Assembly (NCBI GenBank): GCA_025062295.1
Contig: JANXAJ010000005.1
Span: 23,681-67,149, forward strand
Direction: 5' to 3'
DNA from: Bacteroidia bacterium
GTDB taxonomy: Bacteria; Bacteroidota; Bacteroidia; SpSt-205
Length of the DNA: 43,469 nucleotides
Below the pieces are notes generated by a model that saw nothing but the letters and a program-made list of their open reading frames with translations, was not told the origin of the DNA and made no database searches. The position numbers and the translations under genes were made by a program. Shown in pieces: positions 42,303-43,469 of this stretch (its first letter is position 1; each line of letters begins with the position of its first letter).

Positions 42303-43469
42303 GCAGCTCTGGCCTGAGACGTTTCTCATTGCGGCTGGGCTTGTCCAGCGATGGAGGTGGGGACTAATCGCTTTTCTTATTCTTTATGGCTTCGGAGTGT
42401 GGTGGCAGCGGGAGTCTACTTCTGCTTTGCTTGCCTTTGACACGAAGGCATGTCAGCTTAATCTCACTTTCGTTGGCCTGACTGCCTTTATGTGGTGGGT
42501 CTCTCCCCTCTCTCAAGCCTCGGGATGGGCAGTGCTCCTTCAGTTAGGTAGCTACGGCCTGCTTCTGCGAAGCGTCAACCTCGCTTTTAGTTGGGCTCTG
42601 ATGGAGAGTGGGGCAATAGGAGGTTATTTCTTGGTGGCAAATGCGGGAGCTTCTCCAGAGCGGTGGGGAACGGCGATCCGATATCTCACTTGGAGCGTGA
42701 TAGGCTCGGCACTCGTGCTTCTGAGCATAGCTGTTCGCTTAGTAGAGCATCACTCCCTCTTCTATCCCCTTGAATCAGGGGGAGAATGGGCCGATCACCT
42801 TTTTTCAATAGGATGGGCCTTAAAGGTGGGCTTTATCCCCTGGCATTTCTGGATGATGAGTCTGTATCGTACTCTTCCAGTAGCTTGGGGGGGGTGGTTT
42901 TCTATCGTCCCGAAAGGAGCCCTTCTTCTGAACCTCCTCTCTAGCCTAAAGGAGGGAGGTCTAAAACTAGACCTCTGGTATGGGCACGCGATCCTCTCTA
43001 TGTTGGGGGCGTATGCTTTAGGCTGGAGGGCACAGGATCTAACGGAGATGATATTTTGGGGAAGTTTTGCTCAAGGCGCCTACACAGCGTTAGCAGCGAC
43101 AGCGGGGGGGAAAGAAGCAGGGTGGGATTTTTGGCAGGTGTATAGTATAGGAGGACCCTTAGCTCTCCTCTATGCGAGCGTTCCGTGGCAGAGTCGGGAG
43201 GGACGAAGTATCGGTTTGCTCCTTCTGGCAAACTTAGCTGCTGTCCCACCTATATTGGGTTTCTGGGTCAAACTCCAACTTTTCTGGGTTTCCGTAGCTT
43301 TCCTCTCGGAGGGAGAGCGGTGGGTTCTGATAGGGGCGGCACTTTTTGCTACGATTGGCGGCTTTGCTGTGTATGGGAAGCTCCTTTGGCGCTTATGGCA
43401 CCAGGAAGCTGTGGAGGAGCCGCCTCTAATTTTGAAGTCGGCTTACATCTTGAGCAGCATAGTGCTTTT
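42289..43469 (+). CDS. nuoN: NADH-quinone oxidoreductase subunit N, 3' end missing
   Basis: A frame open to the window edge begins at ATG 42289, inside the nuoM 3' end. It encodes at least 393 residues of a polytopic membrane protein. It matches NuoN: LMESGAIGGYFLV (TM5-like Glu), AIRYLTWSVIGSALVLL, ALKVGFIPWHFWM (TM7-like Lys) and SIVPKGALLL (TM8-like Lys). These residues are the proton-path acids and lysines of the antiporter-like subunits. No other nuo gene precedes nuoL here, so the rest of complex I is encoded downstream or elsewhere. It is partial only because of the window edge. Confidence 0.85.
   Translation, partial: MWGVEQLWPETFLIAAGLVQRWRWGLIAFLILYGFGVWWQRESTSALLAFDTKACQLNLTFVGLTAFMWWVSPLSQASGWAVLLQLGSYGLLLRSVNLAFSWALMESGAIGGYFLVANAGASPERWGTAIRYLTWSVIGSALVLLSIAVRLVEHHSLFYPLESGGEWADHLFSIGWALKVGFIPWHFWMMSLYRTLPVAWGGWFSIVPKGALLLNLLSSLKEGGLKLDLWYGHAILSMLGAYALGWRAQDLTEMIFWGSFAQGAYTALAATAGGKEAGWDFWQVYSIGGPLALLYASVPWQSREGRSIGLLLLANLAAVPPILGFWVKLQLFWVSVAFLSEGERWVLIGAALFATIGGFAVYGKLLWRLWHQEAVEEPPLILKSAYILSSIVL

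Overview
The window is a dense chromosomal segment from a member of the Bacteroidota. Four lines of evidence support this: four proteins carry Type IX secretion (T9SS) C-terminal sorting regions of both the short type A and the CHU/gliding type B kinds; the promoters match the Bacteroidota -7 element TAnnTTTG; no clear Shine-Dalgarno sequences precede the genes; and the housekeeping proteins fit. I cannot place it below phylum from sequence alone. No rRNA, tRNA, CRISPR array, insertion sequence or prophage was seen. Coding density is very high and no gene-free stretch exceeds about 135 bases.

Layout. 84-2584 (+): purD and an ABC permease. 2605-6551 (+): an alpha/beta hydrolase, lgt, an acidic-tailed exported protein, a DUF58 protein and ispE. 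6552-6684: a convergent gap with a perfect 15-bp hairpin. 10183-6685 (-): a coiled-coil/SPOR protein, a calcineurin-like phosphatase and a T9SS cargo protein. 10213-15176 (+): an FG-GAP/VCBS repeat T9SS protein and a gliding-type T9SS protein. 15198-16703 (+) lysS converges on 18572-16722 (-) acs. Then come a zinc-ribbon membrane protein (-), tsf-pyrH (+), a TetR regulator (-), a DUF268-like methyltransferase (+), ftsH (-), surE-ftsY (+), a lipoprotein and a small exported protein (+), acyltransferase-mutS (-), and saccharopine dehydrogenase family protein-pdxJ-CHASE2-FecR-like (-). From 35187 to the window end (+) runs PhoD-like phosphatase, DUF697/SHOCT, an M16-like protein, purQ, nuoL, nuoM and nuoN (cut by the window edge).

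The strongest pattern is regulatory. Fifteen of the sixteen transcription units I can delimit have a -7 box (TAnnTTTG, or one mismatch) ending only 4-8 nt before a start codon. Transcription would therefore begin at or next to the AUG/GUG. Genes inside operons instead start on overlapping stop/start codons (ATGA, GTGA, TAATG). Together these suggest translation initiated on leaderless mRNAs at operon heads and by termination-reinitiation downstream, with no visible Shine-Dalgarno sequence. Using the boxes as start markers moves several starts (TetR, surE, hydrolase, PhoD, SPOR protein). Second-tier observations are hairpins built from the stop codons of convergent genes, a terminator fused to the next gene's promoter, and an unusually short NuoL encoded behind purQ.
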